Below the pieces are notes generated by a model that was given only the letters and a program-made list of their open reading frames with translations, was not told where the DNA came from and searched no databases. Both the position numbers and the translations under genes were made by a program. From NCBI RefSeq assembly GCF_902497855.1, contig NZ_CABVHU010000006.1, positions 186,001-250,000 on the forward strand: a DNA stretch of 64,000 nt. The letters run 5' to 3'. Numbering within the stretch: the first letter of the stretch is position 1; each line of letters starts with the position of its first letter. Below, one piece after another: positions 9,446-18,067 of this stretch. This DNA is from Pseudomonas fluorescens. Its GTDB lineage: Bacteria; Pseudomonadota; Gammaproteobacteria; Pseudomonadales; Pseudomonadaceae.

Positions 9446-9900
9446 GGTATGTCTCCGTTGAAAACGCGAAGAAACCTGTCCCGTGCGGGAAAAGTTTCCC
9501 CGCAGTGGGTTGAAGAAAATCAAGAAGGTTTTCCTGACGAGCAGAGCTCGAAAGGCGCTCAGGAGAGCAGTAGGCGTTCATCACCGTAGAAACGGTCACC
9601 GTGCGAGCTACCGATCGCTAATCGCACTTGGGGAGAGCCATCATCGAAGTGACGTAGCCTTGAAGGTTCTGACTACCTGGGAAAGTGCTGTCGATAACAG
9701 CGATCCGTACCTTGTATTTAACTGGACGATTTGTATGGGTCAATGACTGTAGAGACGCTGTTTCACGGAGCTTGTCTTCTGTCTTCCAGTGAAGATTTTT
9801 CGGCTGGGGCAAACTGATAAACGGTCAGGCACGGGCCGATTTCAGTAGTACGCTATTGCTCTTTTCTCAACCATGAAAACGCTCAGAAGAGGGCGAGACC
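9446..9900. other. Gene-free leader between the ardC operon and the DUF3742 gene
   Basis: 455 bases without a credible gene. It contains the structured repeat at 9573-9717, the promoter of the ardC operon (minus strand) and that of the DUF3742 gene (plus strand), whose AGAGGG ribosome binding site is at about 9886-9891. Confidence 0.6.
9573..9717. repeat. Structured intergenic element, copy 1
   Basis: About 145 bases closely related, over its whole length and without large gaps, to 35844-35988 in the same orientation. Stems visible include ACCGT/ACGGT (9583-9596), which is compensated to ACCGC/GCGGT in copy 2, a GTGCGA/TCGCAC pair enclosing ~15 bases, a GTAG/CTAC pair around 9654-9676 and GCTGT/ACAGC near 9687-9701. 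It lies upstream of the ardC operon. Context (antirestriction here, topoisomerase/SSB at copy 2) recalls the STAXI motif, and also single-strand promoters of conjugative leading regions; neither identity is proven. Confidence 0.6.
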
Positions 9901-10266
9901 ATGCCGATTCAGCAACCTGTTCAGCGTTCACGTGCCCACCGCTGGGCGTACGTCTGTGGTATGTCGGTGAAGCGTGGTTACCGCAGGTTGAAAACGTTTG
10001 AATCCCGCGTGGTTGAGCGTGCGGAGACGGTAGGTATGCCCGCAGGTAAAATTCTTGTTCGCGGGAGTTTTCTGGCTGCCAAGTTGGCTCTGCTCGGAGC
10101 ATTTATTTTTGTTAGCTTCTGGTTGTTTGTGCTGATGTGCACAATCGTCGTATTAGCAGCTATCCCAATTCAAGATTCAGACACTCCAGGTATTGACGAT
10201 ATCGATAATCCAATGCATAGAACGTCTTGGCCTGAGCGGTACGATAAATGGGGTTCTCTGAAGTAG
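9901..10266 (+). CDS. DUF3742 family membrane protein
   Basis: 121-aa protein with a basic N-terminal third (RRLKTFESRVVERAETVG) and a hydrophobic segment around residues 60-90, then a soluble tail. This layout and position next to the TraG-like gene match the DUF3742 family that is widespread in PFGI-1-class ICEs; function unknown. It is transcribed against the conjugation operon and its stop lies 8 bases from the stop of the TraG-like gene. Confidence 0.75.
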   Translation: MPIQQPVQRSRAHRWAYVCGMSVKRGYRRLKTFESRVVERAETVGMPAGKILVRGSFLAAKLALLGAFIFVSFWLFVLMCTIVVLAAIPIQDSDTPGIDDIDNPMHRTSWPERYDKWGSLK

Positions 10267-10274
10267 CCTCTTGG

Positions 10275-11831
10275 TTATTTTGAGCTCGATTTACCCGAAA
10301 CAATTCTTGCACCGCTCATCAACTGAGAGGTTCCGTTAGAGCTCGCTGTCTGTGCTGCGTGGGTTCCCCTGCTGAGCATTCCCTCTACGCCTGAACCTAC
10401 GCTATATCCGGCCCAACTCATGGCGGCTAGAAAAACCATCGGCAGCACGATGAACATCGCCCCCATCACATACTCAATTACCTGCGCCGTAACTGTCCCC
10501 TCCATGAAGCCGGATGTGGGAAGCGATAACAACACTTGATTGGAAGTCGAAACTTGGTTGTACAAGGTGTCGAGCATGCTGGAGTCGACCCAGCGTGCTA
10601 ACTCCCACCAGAAGCTCAACATGTGCAGCGTGAACAGCGCGAACGTCACCGTCATGACGGTTTTCAGCTGGTAAGTACTGACCAACAGGATCAACGGCAA
10701 GCTGATGATGACGCCCATGATCAGGAAGGCCTGCACCATTGGCAGAGCGGCGCGTAGCGCATTCATCGCCGGGAAGTTGCTGAAGGAGCCGAGGGCCAGC
10801 CCGGTGTTGGTGGCCAGGTTATTGAGCCCCTGATTGATCGAGCCGCCACGAGCGCTAGAGCCATAGTCCTGGTACACCTGTCCGGGCGACATGGACATCG
10901 ATTGCTGGCGCGGGCTGACCAGTTCGCGCAAGGTGGCATCCTCGATCTCGTTGCTCGAACGACCAGTCAACCAACCTTTCAGCTGAGTCAGCAGCGATGG
11001 ATCGACCTGCTGGATCAAGCGCTCGCGCAACCCAACACCGCTATCACTCCACCACTGCTTGCAGGTGGGGTAGCCCGCACCATTTTCTAGTCGAGGCAAG
11101 GAGACATCGCGGCTTTCGTCATACGGCCAGCTGACTCGCGGTGTGCGTGAGCGATCCGTATCGTAGTAGCCCCGTGTGTCGAGAAGATAGCTTGAGCCTA
11201 TCCAGGACGCGTCGTAACTTTGTGCCTTGTCCAGTTGCGGGCGATTGGTAAACAACCGAGAACGGGAATAGCCATAACAGTCGCGGGTGAAGTCGGCGAC
11301 TTCCTGCAGCAGTACCTGGCTGTTGATACGCGAGCTGTCGATCTCCATGCGCATCTGCCGAATATCCGGTGCGCAGGGAATGGAGGCGGTGGCTGCGGCG
11401 GTTACCCCTTTGCTCAAGGCATGCACTAGAAACCACCAGATCGGTACGTTGGCGGAGCGTTCGCCGATGGTATTGAAGGTCGTCCCCCAGGCGGTTTCCG
11501 CTGGCTTGGCCACACTTACGCCGCAGCGCTGACTCGCCGCATCATCGAACGTCATTGACGAGAGGCTCAACGGAAAGGCCGGCGCGCAGCCGAACAATAC
11601 GACGATGTAGGCCAGCCACAACCGGTTCTCGATCCGCGGCACCGAGAGCAATCCCTTGTTTCCCTCATCCGCGCCTTGCTGACGGGCTGACAGCCATTCC
11701 TGGAGGATGATCGCGCCGAAGGGCGCGGCAAATAGCCCGGTGTCGGACAGGACGCTCCAAAGTCCGTTGTTAATGATCCAGGCCAGCAGGGAGAGGTAAA
11801 ATTCCAGGTAGCTGTTGGTGCTCAGGAGCAT
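10275..11831 (-). CDS. TraG N-terminal-like conjugal transfer membrane protein
   Basis: 518-aa polytopic membrane protein. N-terminal segment MLLSTNSYLEFYLSLLAWII and several further hydrophobic helices at both ends flank a large central soluble region, the architecture of the TraG-N family of F/SXT-type mating-pair stabilisation proteins. It is the last gene of the PFL_4710-4711 block; in related ICEs it occupies the same place. It would act in the inner membrane in mating-pair formation or stabilisation. The start at 11831 lies 10 bases after the upstream stop. Confidence 0.82.
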   Translation of the reverse strand: MLLSTNSYLEFYLSLLAWIINNGLWSVLSDTGLFAAPFGAIILQEWLSARQQGADEGNKGLLSVPRIENRLWLAYIVVLFGCAPAFPLSLSSMTFDDAASQRCGVSVAKPAETAWGTTFNTIGERSANVPIWWFLVHALSKGVTAAATASIPCAPDIRQMRMEIDSSRINSQVLLQEVADFTRDCYGYSRSRLFTNRPQLDKAQSYDASWIGSSYLLDTRGYYDTDRSRTPRVSWPYDESRDVSLPRLENGAGYPTCKQWWSDSGVGLRERLIQQVDPSLLTQLKGWLTGRSSNEIEDATLRELVSPRQQSMSMSPGQVYQDYGSSARGGSINQGLNNLATNTGLALGSFSNFPAMNALRAALPMVQAFLIMGVIISLPLILLVSTYQLKTVMTVTFALFTLHMLSFWWELARWVDSSMLDTLYNQVSTSNQVLLSLPTSGFMEGTVTAQVIEYVMGAMFIVLPMVFLAAMSWAGYSVGSGVEGMLSRGTHAAQTASSNGTSQLMSGARIVSGKSSSK

Positions 11832-11841
11832 GGTGGTGACC

Positions 11842-12150
11842 TCACAGTCGAGTGAGTTCGACGCAGGTAAAGAGCACGAGCCCTATTGTCCCGATGCGTT
11901 TCACGCGCAGTCGATCCTGGGGTCGATGTCGGTAGCGCTGAAGCAGATCCCACCAGAGCGCAAAGAGGGCGCCGTAGAGCAGGGCACGCCACCCCCGCAG
12001 ATAGGGTCGTACGGATTCGAATGCTTGCTGCCAGGCCTCGAAACTACCCAGCGCAGTGCGGCCGATCCATGCGGCCAGTGCAGCGGTCAGGATCATCACT
12101 GCGGCAATCCCCAGACTTGAAAGCAAAGTGAATAGCGGTGAGCGTTTCAT
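11842..12150 (-). CDS. Small ICE membrane protein
   Basis: 102 aa with two hydrophobic segments (IAAVMILTAALAAWIG and ALLYGALFALWWDLL) and a basic loop. Found between the PFL_4711-type protein and the TraG-like protein, with 3- and 10-base gaps, so certainly co-transcribed. Function unknown; presumably part of the mating-pair apparatus. Confidence 0.7.
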   Translation of the reverse strand: MKRSPLFTLLSSLGIAAVMILTAALAAWIGRTALGSFEAWQQAFESVRPYLRGWRALLYGALFALWWDLLQRYRHRPQDRLRVKRIGTIGLVLFTCVELTRL

Positions 12151-12153
12151 GGC

Positions 12154-13536
12154 TCACTTGCGCCTGGCGTCAGCATCATTGAGTCGACCGGGCTCGGGGT
12201 CGCCTTGCTCGACGGTACGCGATGCGTCGGCACCACCGGCATGCCGGTCGAGCACCAGGCTGGCGGTGTTGGTGGCCAGCATCTGCCGGACCTGCAGTTC
12301 GGTCTGCAGCAGGCGTATTTCGCGCTCCAGGGTGTCGATGTTTTTCGTCAAGGCGCTCTGTGCCGGCTCGGCTGAGGCGATGTTCGGTTCGTGACTGCCC
12401 GCCAGCAGGGTGCGCAGTAGCAGCAACGCTTTGTCGAGCACACTGGACAAGGCCGTCTCACTGGCCAGGCGCCGCGCCAACAGGTCCTGATCGGGGTCGT
12501 CACGCAGGGCTTCGACCACACCACGGGTCACCGGCAGCATCGGGCTGGAGGCTTTGGCCAGGTTGTCAGGAGTAGGCGGCAGAGAGCCAGACAACAGCCC
12601 TTGCAAGGCCTTGAGGCGCTCGTTATAGGCCTCCTGGATCAGCGGCGTCAGTCCGCTGCCAGCGGTCGCACGCAGAGTTTCGCAGCTGTCGCAGGTCGCG
12701 ACTTCGCTCTCGCCCAGTACGCGGACGGCCCATTCGGATTCCTCTTGGGGCGAGGTCCAAGTCTGGCAAATAGCCCCACCCAGGCAGTCGCTGCTACTGA
12801 TCGAGGCGCTCTCATCCACCGACCGGTTATGCAGCAGGTTGTAGCCTGCTCGCACTACGTCGGAAGTCACCCGGATGGGGGACTGCCCACTACCTCCAGC
12901 CTTCTGGCCGCCGACCCAGGACACCCCATTGCTGCCGTTACGGGCCTCGGTGTTTTTCACCGCGGCCACAGCATCACCGCCGGTTTGCTCCAGATTGCCC
13001 TGCATTTCCTGGTTCTTGGCCAGCGCGCCCCAACCGGCTTGACCGACCTTGTCCGCCATCTTCTCGGCCATGGCCTGGCAGGTCAATTTGGAACGATCGA
13101 AGTCGATACGCCCCTGCATCACCCCGTTACTCAGCAACTCATAGAGTCCGGGGTTGGCGCGCTGAATGATCAATGCTGGCAGCGACATCACCGCCTGGGT
13201 CGCGTTCTGCACGATGCTGCCCATGATCTGCTGGAAACCTTCGGTGGCACCGTTCAGCTGGTTTTGCAGGGTATTAGTGAGGCTCATGTTTCCGCACATC
13301 ATGTTCGCTCGCCAGGACCCGCCCACACCGAGACCACTGGGTCGGTAGAGCGAGCTCGGTGAGCCCACTGCCGAGCCACCACCGATGGTGTACATCACTC
13401 GGTCATCGAGCACTTCGCCTTGAGTGCCCAGGCGGTAATCGCCCTCGGCGGCGTGGGCATGAGTGGCCATAGCGAGTAGCCCGTAGAGCAACAGACTCAT
13501 CACGCCCAACCAGAGGCGCGCGAGAAACCGGCTCAT
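12154..13536 (-). CDS. ICE conjugation protein, PFL_4711 family (TIGR03755-like)
   Basis: 460 aa with an N-terminal signal peptide (LWLGVMSLLLYGLLAMATHAHA) and a periplasmic body containing paired cysteines (LTCQAMAEKM, ATCDSCETL). Sequence blocks such as GSWRANMMCGNMSLTNTL and the dependence on the adjacent TraU-like gene identify the PFL_4711 family, regarded as a TraH-like counterpart in mating-pair assembly. Overlaps the TraU-like gene by 4 bases. Confidence 0.88.
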   Translation of the reverse strand: MSRFLARLWLGVMSLLLYGLLAMATHAHAAEGDYRLGTQGEVLDDRVMYTIGGGSAVGSPSSLYRPSGLGVGGSWRANMMCGNMSLTNTLQNQLNGATEGFQQIMGSIVQNATQAVMSLPALIIQRANPGLYELLSNGVMQGRIDFDRSKLTCQAMAEKMADKVGQAGWGALAKNQEMQGNLEQTGGDAVAAVKNTEARNGSNGVSWVGGQKAGGSGQSPIRVTSDVVRAGYNLLHNRSVDESASISSSDCLGGAICQTWTSPQEESEWAVRVLGESEVATCDSCETLRATAGSGLTPLIQEAYNERLKALQGLLSGSLPPTPDNLAKASSPMLPVTRGVVEALRDDPDQDLLARRLASETALSSVLDKALLLLRTLLAGSHEPNIASAEPAQSALTKNIDTLEREIRLLQTELQVRQMLATNTASLVLDRHAGGADASRTVEQGDPEPGRLNDADARRK

Positions 13537-14489
13537 GAAGCACCTCCTTCGAAGTCGATGCTGAACAGGAAGGTCTGCCCCTCACGTTTGCAACAGCTAT
13601 AGGGCCGCCAAAACGCCCAGGCGTAGCCCCCATCCGCGCTCTGTACCGGATCGCTTGGGAAGATGGCGCACGTGGGCTGAACCTGAGGGTAGAGCAATTG
13701 CCATTTGTGGGTCGAAGCGTCGTTTTCAACGATCGGGCCGGGCGGCCAGTAGCCGTCACGTTTGGCGGGCATGAGCGATAAATACAGATGCGGCTGTCCG
13801 TTACGGGTGATGACATCGCCGGCTCGTTGCGTCATGACCGCGGCCGCCTTGAAATCGTCGGGCTGTACCAGAAAGCCCTGCCGGGGATAAACGTTGCCCC
13901 ACATGTTTCCCGAGGCCTGACTACCGATTTCACGGAGCCCCGGCATGAGCGACTCGGGGTAGAAACTTTCCGGGATGCCATGGCGCCAGGCCAGTGAGTC
14001 CAGGGTACTCAGGTAGTAAGGCATGAATGCAGTTGCGCCGCTGGCGCAGGCATAGCCGGATTGCGAAGCCAGTTGCGTGGCGATCCTGCCACCGGGGTGG
14101 CCGATACCGTCGACGTTCTTGAAGCGGGGCAGGTTGTCGCGGCGGGTGTTCCGGGTGATCAGGTTGCCGCCACCCTCCGCGCCGCTGATGGGAGCGGAGA
14201 GGGCAGCCATCTCGGTCCAGGGGTTGTTGCCGGTGTTGGCGTAGCTCGAGACCACCAGTTCAGGAATGAAATGACGAACCTTGGTCGAGGTTTTGACTGT
14301 GCAGCCGAAGGGGGTGCAGAACAGCCAGAAACAAATGCCGACGACCCTGTAGTCGAGGCAGTTTTGCGAAAGCACGGAGGACGTGATGCTGGCGGAGTCC
14401 AGCGCCACGCTTGGGCCGCACGCCAGCAGGATGCTCAGCGCCAGGGGCCGTAGCTTTGTGGGCGGAAGTGACGAGCAGGCAACAGGCAT
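13533..14489 (-). CDS. TraU-like ICE conjugation protein, PFL_4710 family (TIGR03756-like)
   Basis: 318-aa exported protein. A signal peptide (LRPLALSILLACGPSVALD) precedes a cysteine-rich segment NCLDYRVVGICFWLFCTPFGC typical of TraU, a periplasmic mating-pair protein of F-type systems. Many conserved cysteines (SCCKREG near the C-terminus) suggest disulfide bonding. The TIGR03757-type gene that usually precedes it in this class is missing; an XRE regulator gene sits there instead. Confidence 0.88.
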   Translation of the reverse strand: MPVACSSLPPTKLRPLALSILLACGPSVALDSASITSSVLSQNCLDYRVVGICFWLFCTPFGCTVKTSTKVRHFIPELVVSSYANTGNNPWTEMAALSAPISGAEGGGNLITRNTRRDNLPRFKNVDGIGHPGGRIATQLASQSGYACASGATAFMPYYLSTLDSLAWRHGIPESFYPESLMPGLREIGSQASGNMWGNVYPRQGFLVQPDDFKAAAVMTQRAGDVITRNGQPHLYLSLMPAKRDGYWPPGPIVENDASTHKWQLLYPQVQPTCAIFPSDPVQSADGGYAWAFWRPYSCCKREGQTFLFSIDFEGGAS

Positions 14490-14594
14490 GATCCAGGCTC
14501 TCGGAGTATGGCCTGGGCAGGTTCGATTACGGACTGAAGACTGTCAGTGGAAATTATGAAGGCGGATCTATCGGATTTGTGAGCCGTGGGACTA

Positions 14595-14849
14595 TTATTT
14601 GACGTGAAGGGCGCTGCGCAGAGTATCGGGTTCTGCAAGTAGCTGATCTGTGGTGATTTCGAGAATATTGGCGAGCTTGCACAGGACCAGCAGCGACGGA
14701 TTGCCCGTGCTTCGTTCGATTTGACTGACGTACGTGCGATCCACCTCGGCCATGAGCGCGAGCTGCTCTTGGGTCAGGTTTTTCACGCGTCGCATCAAGC
14801 GGATGTTTTCCGCCAGCTGAAGACGAAGCTGTTCGTAGTCTTGAGTCAT
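14595..14849 (-). CDS. XRE-family helix-turn-helix regulator
   Basis: 84-aa Cro/C1-type repressor. HTH spans roughly residues 12-66, with recognition region QEQLALMAEVDRTYVSQIER followed by GNPSLLVLCKLANIL. It probably controls itself and possibly the neighbouring conjugation genes: a perfect palindrome lies immediately before its start codon. It replaces the usual small gene between the TraC-like ATPase block and the TraU block, hence looks like an accessory regulator acquired by this ICE lineage. Confidence 0.88.
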   Translation of the reverse strand: MTQDYEQLRLQLAENIRLMRRVKNLTQEQLALMAEVDRTYVSQIERSTGNPSLLVLCKLANILEITTDQLLAEPDTLRSALHVK

Positions 14850-14851
14850 GC

Positions 14852-14864
14852 GCGCAAATTGCGC
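14852..14864. promoter_or_regulatory. Palindrome at the start of the XRE gene
   Basis: GCGCAAATTGCGC, a perfect inverted repeat with a single central base, placed 2 bases from the ATG of the XRE gene, where ribosome binding or promoter clearance would be affected. Candidate autoregulatory operator; inferred only. Confidence 0.45.
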
Positions 14865-15018
14865 CTTGAGGGACTCTCAATCCACGGGATATAGTCTACA
14901 TTGGCATTGATCTAGGCCATTTGATGCTCATGCCTGTTATCGAGCGTTCATTTGGCTTCGTTAAGCTTTTCGAAGCTGGGCCCAACGTCTAACAATAAAT
15001 CAGAAATCTAGGGTGTGT

Positions 15019-15276
15019 ATGGACGAAAACTACATTTCAATTCCTGCGGCGGATGGTTGCCCAAGTCTTCTGACACCTTGGGGCAACGAGTTTGCCTCGA
15101 TGATCGAGCGTGGCGTGCAATGTGCTCAGGCTTGGCTTGATACGCCCGGCGAGATTCCCCTGTGGTGGGAGCTGGCGCAAACCCGCAAGACCTTTCCTGT
15201 CGGTGACTGCCAGGATGCCTTCGAAGCCGGATTCCTGTTGAGGATTCAGCAGCGGCTCCGGGGCGTACCGCAATAA
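15019..15276 (+). CDS. Small protein resembling LasR antiactivator QslA
   Basis: 85 aa, transcribed divergently from the XRE gene. The core WGNEFASMIERGVQCAQAWL followed by PLWWELAQTR and FEAGFLLRIQQRLRG recalls the QslA family of small Pseudomonas proteins, of which QslA of P. aeruginosa binds LasR and blocks it. The resemblance is from memory and the assignment is tentative. ATG at 15019 is preferred to GTG at 15013; AGGG lies 5 bases upstream. If correct it could link conjugation to quorum sensing. It ends just before a strong hairpin. Confidence 0.55.
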   Translation: MDENYISIPAADGCPSLLTPWGNEFASMIERGVQCAQAWLDTPGEIPLWWELAQTRKTFPVGDCQDAFEAGFLLRIQQRLRGVPQ

Positions 15277-15293
15277 CCGGTCACTCGCTTTAG

Positions 15294-15338
15294 AGCGCGA
15301 GGAATAGATTCCCCTATGCGGGTTCTATTCCTCGCGCT
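15294..15338. terminator. Bidirectional terminator-like hairpin overlapping the traC stop
   Basis: A perfect 15-bp stem (AGCGCGAGGAATAGA at 15294-15308 with its complement at 15324-15338) around a 15-base loop. It follows the plus-strand small gene and contains the last codons and stop (15314-15316) of the TraC-like ATPase on the other strand. There is no long T-run on either side, so termination efficiency is uncertain. Confidence 0.6.
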
Positions 15339-18067
15339 ATATCGATTCGTTCAGCTACCCTATACGCCGCTTCCAGTTCTGAGCAGCGGTTCTCTTGCAT
15401 CAGGGTCCAGCGCTCGGCTTTTTCCTCGGGCTCCGTCATGGCCAGGGCGAGATAAAGACTCGGCGGCACGGCCCGAAACAGCGTTTCGAGCTTCTTCGAA
15501 AGCACGACCCCCTCAGTGTATTTACCCGGCTCCTTACTGGCGGAGAGCAGCAAGGCTTTCTGTGCCGGCGTGAGTTTCTTGAACCGTGCGATCTCATCGA
15601 TTTCCGCGGGCGGCATGTTCAAACAAATCCACCATTCGATCATGTTGAGCATGGTCTGCGCTGCAGTGGGAAAGTCGGCAAGGTTTTGCGTCGCCAGCCA
15701 GAACCAAGCGCCGAGCTTGCGCCACATCTTCGTGCCCTTGACCACGAATGGCGCCAGCAGCGGGTTTTTGGTGATGATATGGCCTTCGTCGGTGACCATG
15801 ATGATTGGCCTCCCCAGGTACTGGTCGCGTTCGGCTAGGTTGTTCACGGTGTTCATCAGGCTGATGTAGCTGATGGACATCTGCGCCTCGTAGCCTTCGC
15901 GAGCGTAAGTGGCGAGATCGACAATGGTCACATCGCTCTCGGGCCAAGGCGTGCCCTCGCGATCGAACAGTTCACCCTCGAAACCTTGGCAAAACAGGTC
16001 GATGGACTCGCCCATTTCCTGGGCACGCTCGCGACGCTTCTCCGGCAAGTGTGTGTCAGCGGCGACGCGCAGCAAGGCGTCGCGCACGTTGCGGGTCAGT
16101 ACCTGGCGACACGCCGCGACACACGTTTGTGCCGCATCGAGAATGCACTCGCGGATCAAGCTGCGATCGGCTCGACTCAGACGCGCCTCTTCCTTGGCCT
16201 CGCCGCCGGTGATCATCAGGCGGGCGGTGATTTCCAGTTCGCCGAGAACATCGCGCTGGTCTTCGCGACTGGTTACCACCTCATCGTCCAGCTCATCGAT
16301 AGACAGACTCGCTACCTGATCCGGCTGCTCGACCAGGCGCCAAGCGTCGGCGAACGGTGCGAGGCTGACCGAGGCGCCAGGTTTCAATTGGACCTTGTTG
16401 ACCGACAGGCCCTGTGTCGCGAAGTAGTCGCCCTGCAAGCCGAATGAGTTGCCGGCCTCGACGATAAACAGGCGAGGGCGGTACACGGCCATGACCTGCA
16501 TCAGTAGGGTGACCAGAGTGGCCGACTTGCCGGCGCCGGTGGGGCCGAACAACAGCAGATGACCATTCATGGCTCGGTCCAGGCGTGATAACGGATCAAA
16601 ACTCAACGGCGAACCACCACGATTGAACAGGGTGATACCTGGGTGGCCGGTGCCGGTGCTGCGGCCCCACACCGGAATCAGATTCGCCAGGTGCTGGGCA
16701 AACATCAGGCGGGTGTACCAGTTGCGCGTGTCGCGGGCCGGGTTGTAAGCCATCGGTAACCAACGCAGGTAACTGTTGCAGGCGGCGACTTCATCGCCTT
16801 CGCGTACCGGTTGTAGGCCCGCACCCAGTAGTGCGTTAGCCAGGCTGACCGAGCGCTGGTGCAATTGCTGTTCATCGTTACCGCGCAGGTAGAACGCCAG
16901 GGTGCCGCGGTACAGCTTGTGCTGGCGACCGATGATTGCACGAGCCTCTTCAACATCTTGGCGGGTCTGGGTCGAGGCCAGGTTTTCACCGATGGCTTTG
17001 CGCGCCAGGCGGTTCAACTGCTCCTCAAGTACATCCTGCGGTTTGACCACCAAGGTTAGACTCATGACTGTACCTTCGGGTAACTGGTCGAACAGTGCAT
17101 TCACCGCGTCACCTTTGCGGATTTCTCCGGTGAGTTGACCAATCAAGGGCGCTCGGCGCAGCTTGTCCACCACCATGACCCGATGGGGTTGATCATCGAA
17201 AAACCAGAGCCCGTGCTGGACATCCGAGCGCGGTTCGTTGAAGAACAGCTGCTCGGCGAAGTCATGATCGAAGGGCAGTTCCAGCGACTCGCCGTCGCCC
17301 GACTCCGGATAGGTCACGCGGCGGTAGAACTCCTCGGGCGCTTCATCGGTGAGCCTGGGTGCCGGATTGAACCAGGGCACTAACCAGGCATACAGATTTC
17401 GGCCATCGACTCGCGTTGTTTGCACCCCGCATGCCTGCAACGAAGCAGCAATACGTTCGCAAGCCTGATGCAGGGATTGCACCGGGTTGAGTCCTGTCTC
17501 CTCAGCGTCAGACTCAAGCCAGCGATAGACCACCAGTCGCACCCGACGGTTATTGCCGCGCCAGGGCAGGCGCGTCACCACCTTATCCTCAAACAGACCA
17601 CCGGGCTTGGCGATGGCCTTCAGATGACGGAGGCTGAGCTCTAAATACGCCTCGGTGAAGACCGTGGCTCGCGCGCTGTCCTGGATATAATCGGTGAGCC
17701 GGGTCAGGTAGGGGGTGAAGTCGTTGTCGTCCTGGCAGAAAAACTGCGCCACCCACGGCGCTTGATCCAGCTCGTCAAAGCTATCCTGCAGAGCATCCTC
17801 GAGGGCATCGCGGGCTGCCATCAGCCAATCGGGTTCGCGCCCTTCGGTGCCAATGGGCAGTAACTCGAACACCGCACCCACTGAGCGATTGTCATCGAGC
17901 AGGAAACACTGCTCGGTGTCGAGGTATTCGACCCAAGGCAGGTGATCGGTGAAGCTGGGGTTGTGCGCATAGAGTGTGGCTTCATCGGCCAAGGTAGCGC
18001 GAGGGCGCAATGGGTTGCGCCAGGTTTTCCATGCAGAAGTGCGGTTGCCCGCATCGCTGGTACGCAC
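15314..18067 (-). CDS. traC: Conjugative transfer ATPase TraC/VirB4-like, PFL_4706 family
   Basis: 917-aa cytoplasmic ATPase that powers pilus assembly and DNA export by the type IV secretion system. Walker A GPTGAGKSATL is near residue 510, and a Walker B-type IIMVTDEGHII lies near 755; the region NLADFPTAAQTMLNMIEWW follows. Length and motif spacing fit TIGR03744. Its start overlaps the stop of the upstream lipoprotein gene by 1 base, so it is translationally coupled and the last gene of the nine-gene operon running from 22781. Confidence 0.93.
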   Translation of the reverse strand: MRTSDAGNRTSAWKTWRNPLRPRATLADEATLYAHNPSFTDHLPWVEYLDTEQCFLLDDNRSVGAVFELLPIGTEGREPDWLMAARDALEDALQDSFDELDQAPWVAQFFCQDDNDFTPYLTRLTDYIQDSARATVFTEAYLELSLRHLKAIAKPGGLFEDKVVTRLPWRGNNRRVRLVVYRWLESDAEETGLNPVQSLHQACERIAASLQACGVQTTRVDGRNLYAWLVPWFNPAPRLTDEAPEEFYRRVTYPESGDGESLELPFDHDFAEQLFFNEPRSDVQHGLWFFDDQPHRVMVVDKLRRAPLIGQLTGEIRKGDAVNALFDQLPEGTVMSLTLVVKPQDVLEEQLNRLARKAIGENLASTQTRQDVEEARAIIGRQHKLYRGTLAFYLRGNDEQQLHQRSVSLANALLGAGLQPVREGDEVAACNSYLRWLPMAYNPARDTRNWYTRLMFAQHLANLIPVWGRSTGTGHPGITLFNRGGSPLSFDPLSRLDRAMNGHLLLFGPTGAGKSATLVTLLMQVMAVYRPRLFIVEAGNSFGLQGDYFATQGLSVNKVQLKPGASVSLAPFADAWRLVEQPDQVASLSIDELDDEVVTSREDQRDVLGELEITARLMITGGEAKEEARLSRADRSLIRECILDAAQTCVAACRQVLTRNVRDALLRVAADTHLPEKRRERAQEMGESIDLFCQGFEGELFDREGTPWPESDVTIVDLATYAREGYEAQMSISYISLMNTVNNLAERDQYLGRPIIMVTDEGHIITKNPLLAPFVVKGTKMWRKLGAWFWLATQNLADFPTAAQTMLNMIEWWICLNMPPAEIDEIARFKKLTPAQKALLLSASKEPGKYTEGVVLSKKLETLFRAVPPSLYLALAMTEPEEKAERWTLMQENRCSELEAAYRVAERIDIARGIEPA

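Noticed and set aside
12601..13362. 253-codon plus-strand frame opposite the PFL_4711-type gene
   Set aside because: Antisense shadow in high-GC coding sequence; composition with many His/Gln/Arg and no ribosome binding site.
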